From Anaerolineae bacterium (GTDB lineage Bacteria > Chloroflexota > Anaerolineae > B4-G1 > SLSP01), in NCBI GenBank assembly GCA_018055515.1, contig JAGPHL010000181.1, positions 1 to 5,127 on the forward strand: DNA of 5,127 bases, read 5' to 3'. The notes beneath the pieces were generated by a model, which did no database searches, was not told where the DNA came from, and was given only the letters and a program-made list of their open reading frames with translations. Position numbers and translations under genes: made by a program. This document shows, piece after piece, positions 5,048-5,127 of the stretch. Within the stretch, counting starts at the first letter, position 1. Every line of letters begins with the position of its first letter.

Positions 5048-5061
5048 AGAAAGCGAAAAAA

Positions 5062-5127
5062 TCACTTGCGTAACACATGTACCGCGAACTTCAGGCCGCT
5101 CTTCGCCGCCCGCCCCGGAATGAATTC
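5062..5127 (-). CDS. C-terminal end of an unidentified gene, cut by the right edge
   Basis: On the minus strand, 21 sense codons are open from the window edge to a TGA at 5062-5064, encoding EFIPGRAAKSGLKFAVHVLRK. Sixteen of the 21 third positions are G or C, like the neighbouring genes, and the basic ending LRK looks like a natural C-terminus. The stop lies 66 bases before the GNAT start, and a run of six T residues follows immediately, though with only a weak hairpin before it. The fragment is too short to assign a family, and an open stretch this short could be chance. Confidence 0.5.
   Translation of the reverse strand, partial: EFIPGRAAKSGLKFAVHVLRK

Noticed and set aside
4579..5073. 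A 164-codon open frame on the plus strand
   Set aside because: It is antisense to the GNAT-like gene, which has a good ribosome site and fold signature; the plus-strand frame has neither.
5122..5127. GAATTC at the very end of the window
   Set aside because: It is an EcoRI recognition sequence and may mark a clone or contig boundary, but a single site at an edge has no biological meaning by itself.

Overview
The window is a GC-rich bacterial segment in which every supported gene lies on the minus strand, so transcription runs from the right edge to the left edge. The style of the proteins (tandem signal peptidases I ending in a GDNRNNSSDSHAWG block, a DeoC beginning DHTLLKPEATPAEIERLC, a YgiT-type zinc finger, a small two-helix membrane protein with an acidic tail) suggests a member of the Chloroflexota, perhaps Anaerolineae. 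That is an inference from remembered family resemblance, not a database result. No insertion sequence, CRISPR array or phage gene was seen, and no gap between genes exceeds about 160 bases.

Right to left in order of transcription: (1) 5062-5127 is the last 21 codons of a gene entering from the right edge. (2) 4156-4995 holds a GNAT-fold acetyltransferase-like protein whose acetyl-CoA loop is degenerate, then a small two-helix membrane protein, closed by a clear intrinsic terminator (4100-4134). (3) A strong sigma-70-type promoter (4051-4078) starts a tightly packed four-gene operon: two tandem signal peptidase I paralogues (3379-3999 and 2735-3358), deoxyribose-phosphate aldolase deoC (2073-2738) and a 90-residue zinc-finger protein (1801-2073). 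The last two junctions are stop/start overlaps (ATGA and TAATG). (4) After a GC-rich inverted repeat (1749-1786) comes a GltD-like FAD/Fe-S NADPH oxidoreductase (227-1651). (5) A tRNA-Phe(GAA) gene (118-191) has its own promoter, whose -35 box contains the gltD stop codon, and its own intrinsic terminator (84-112). (6) The first 80 bases hold no gene, only a -35-like hexamer pointing off the left edge.

Functionally this looks like ordinary chromosomal core with mixed roles: protein export, deoxynucleoside catabolism, electron transfer or glutamate synthesis, and translation. The points most worth a second look are the altered phosphate-binding residues in DeoC, the GNAT protein with a broken acetyl-CoA loop, the duplicated signal peptidases co-transcribed with deoC, the zinc-finger protein without a visible toxin partner, and two structured non-coding stretches. 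I did not find convincing evidence for a wholly new multi-gene system.
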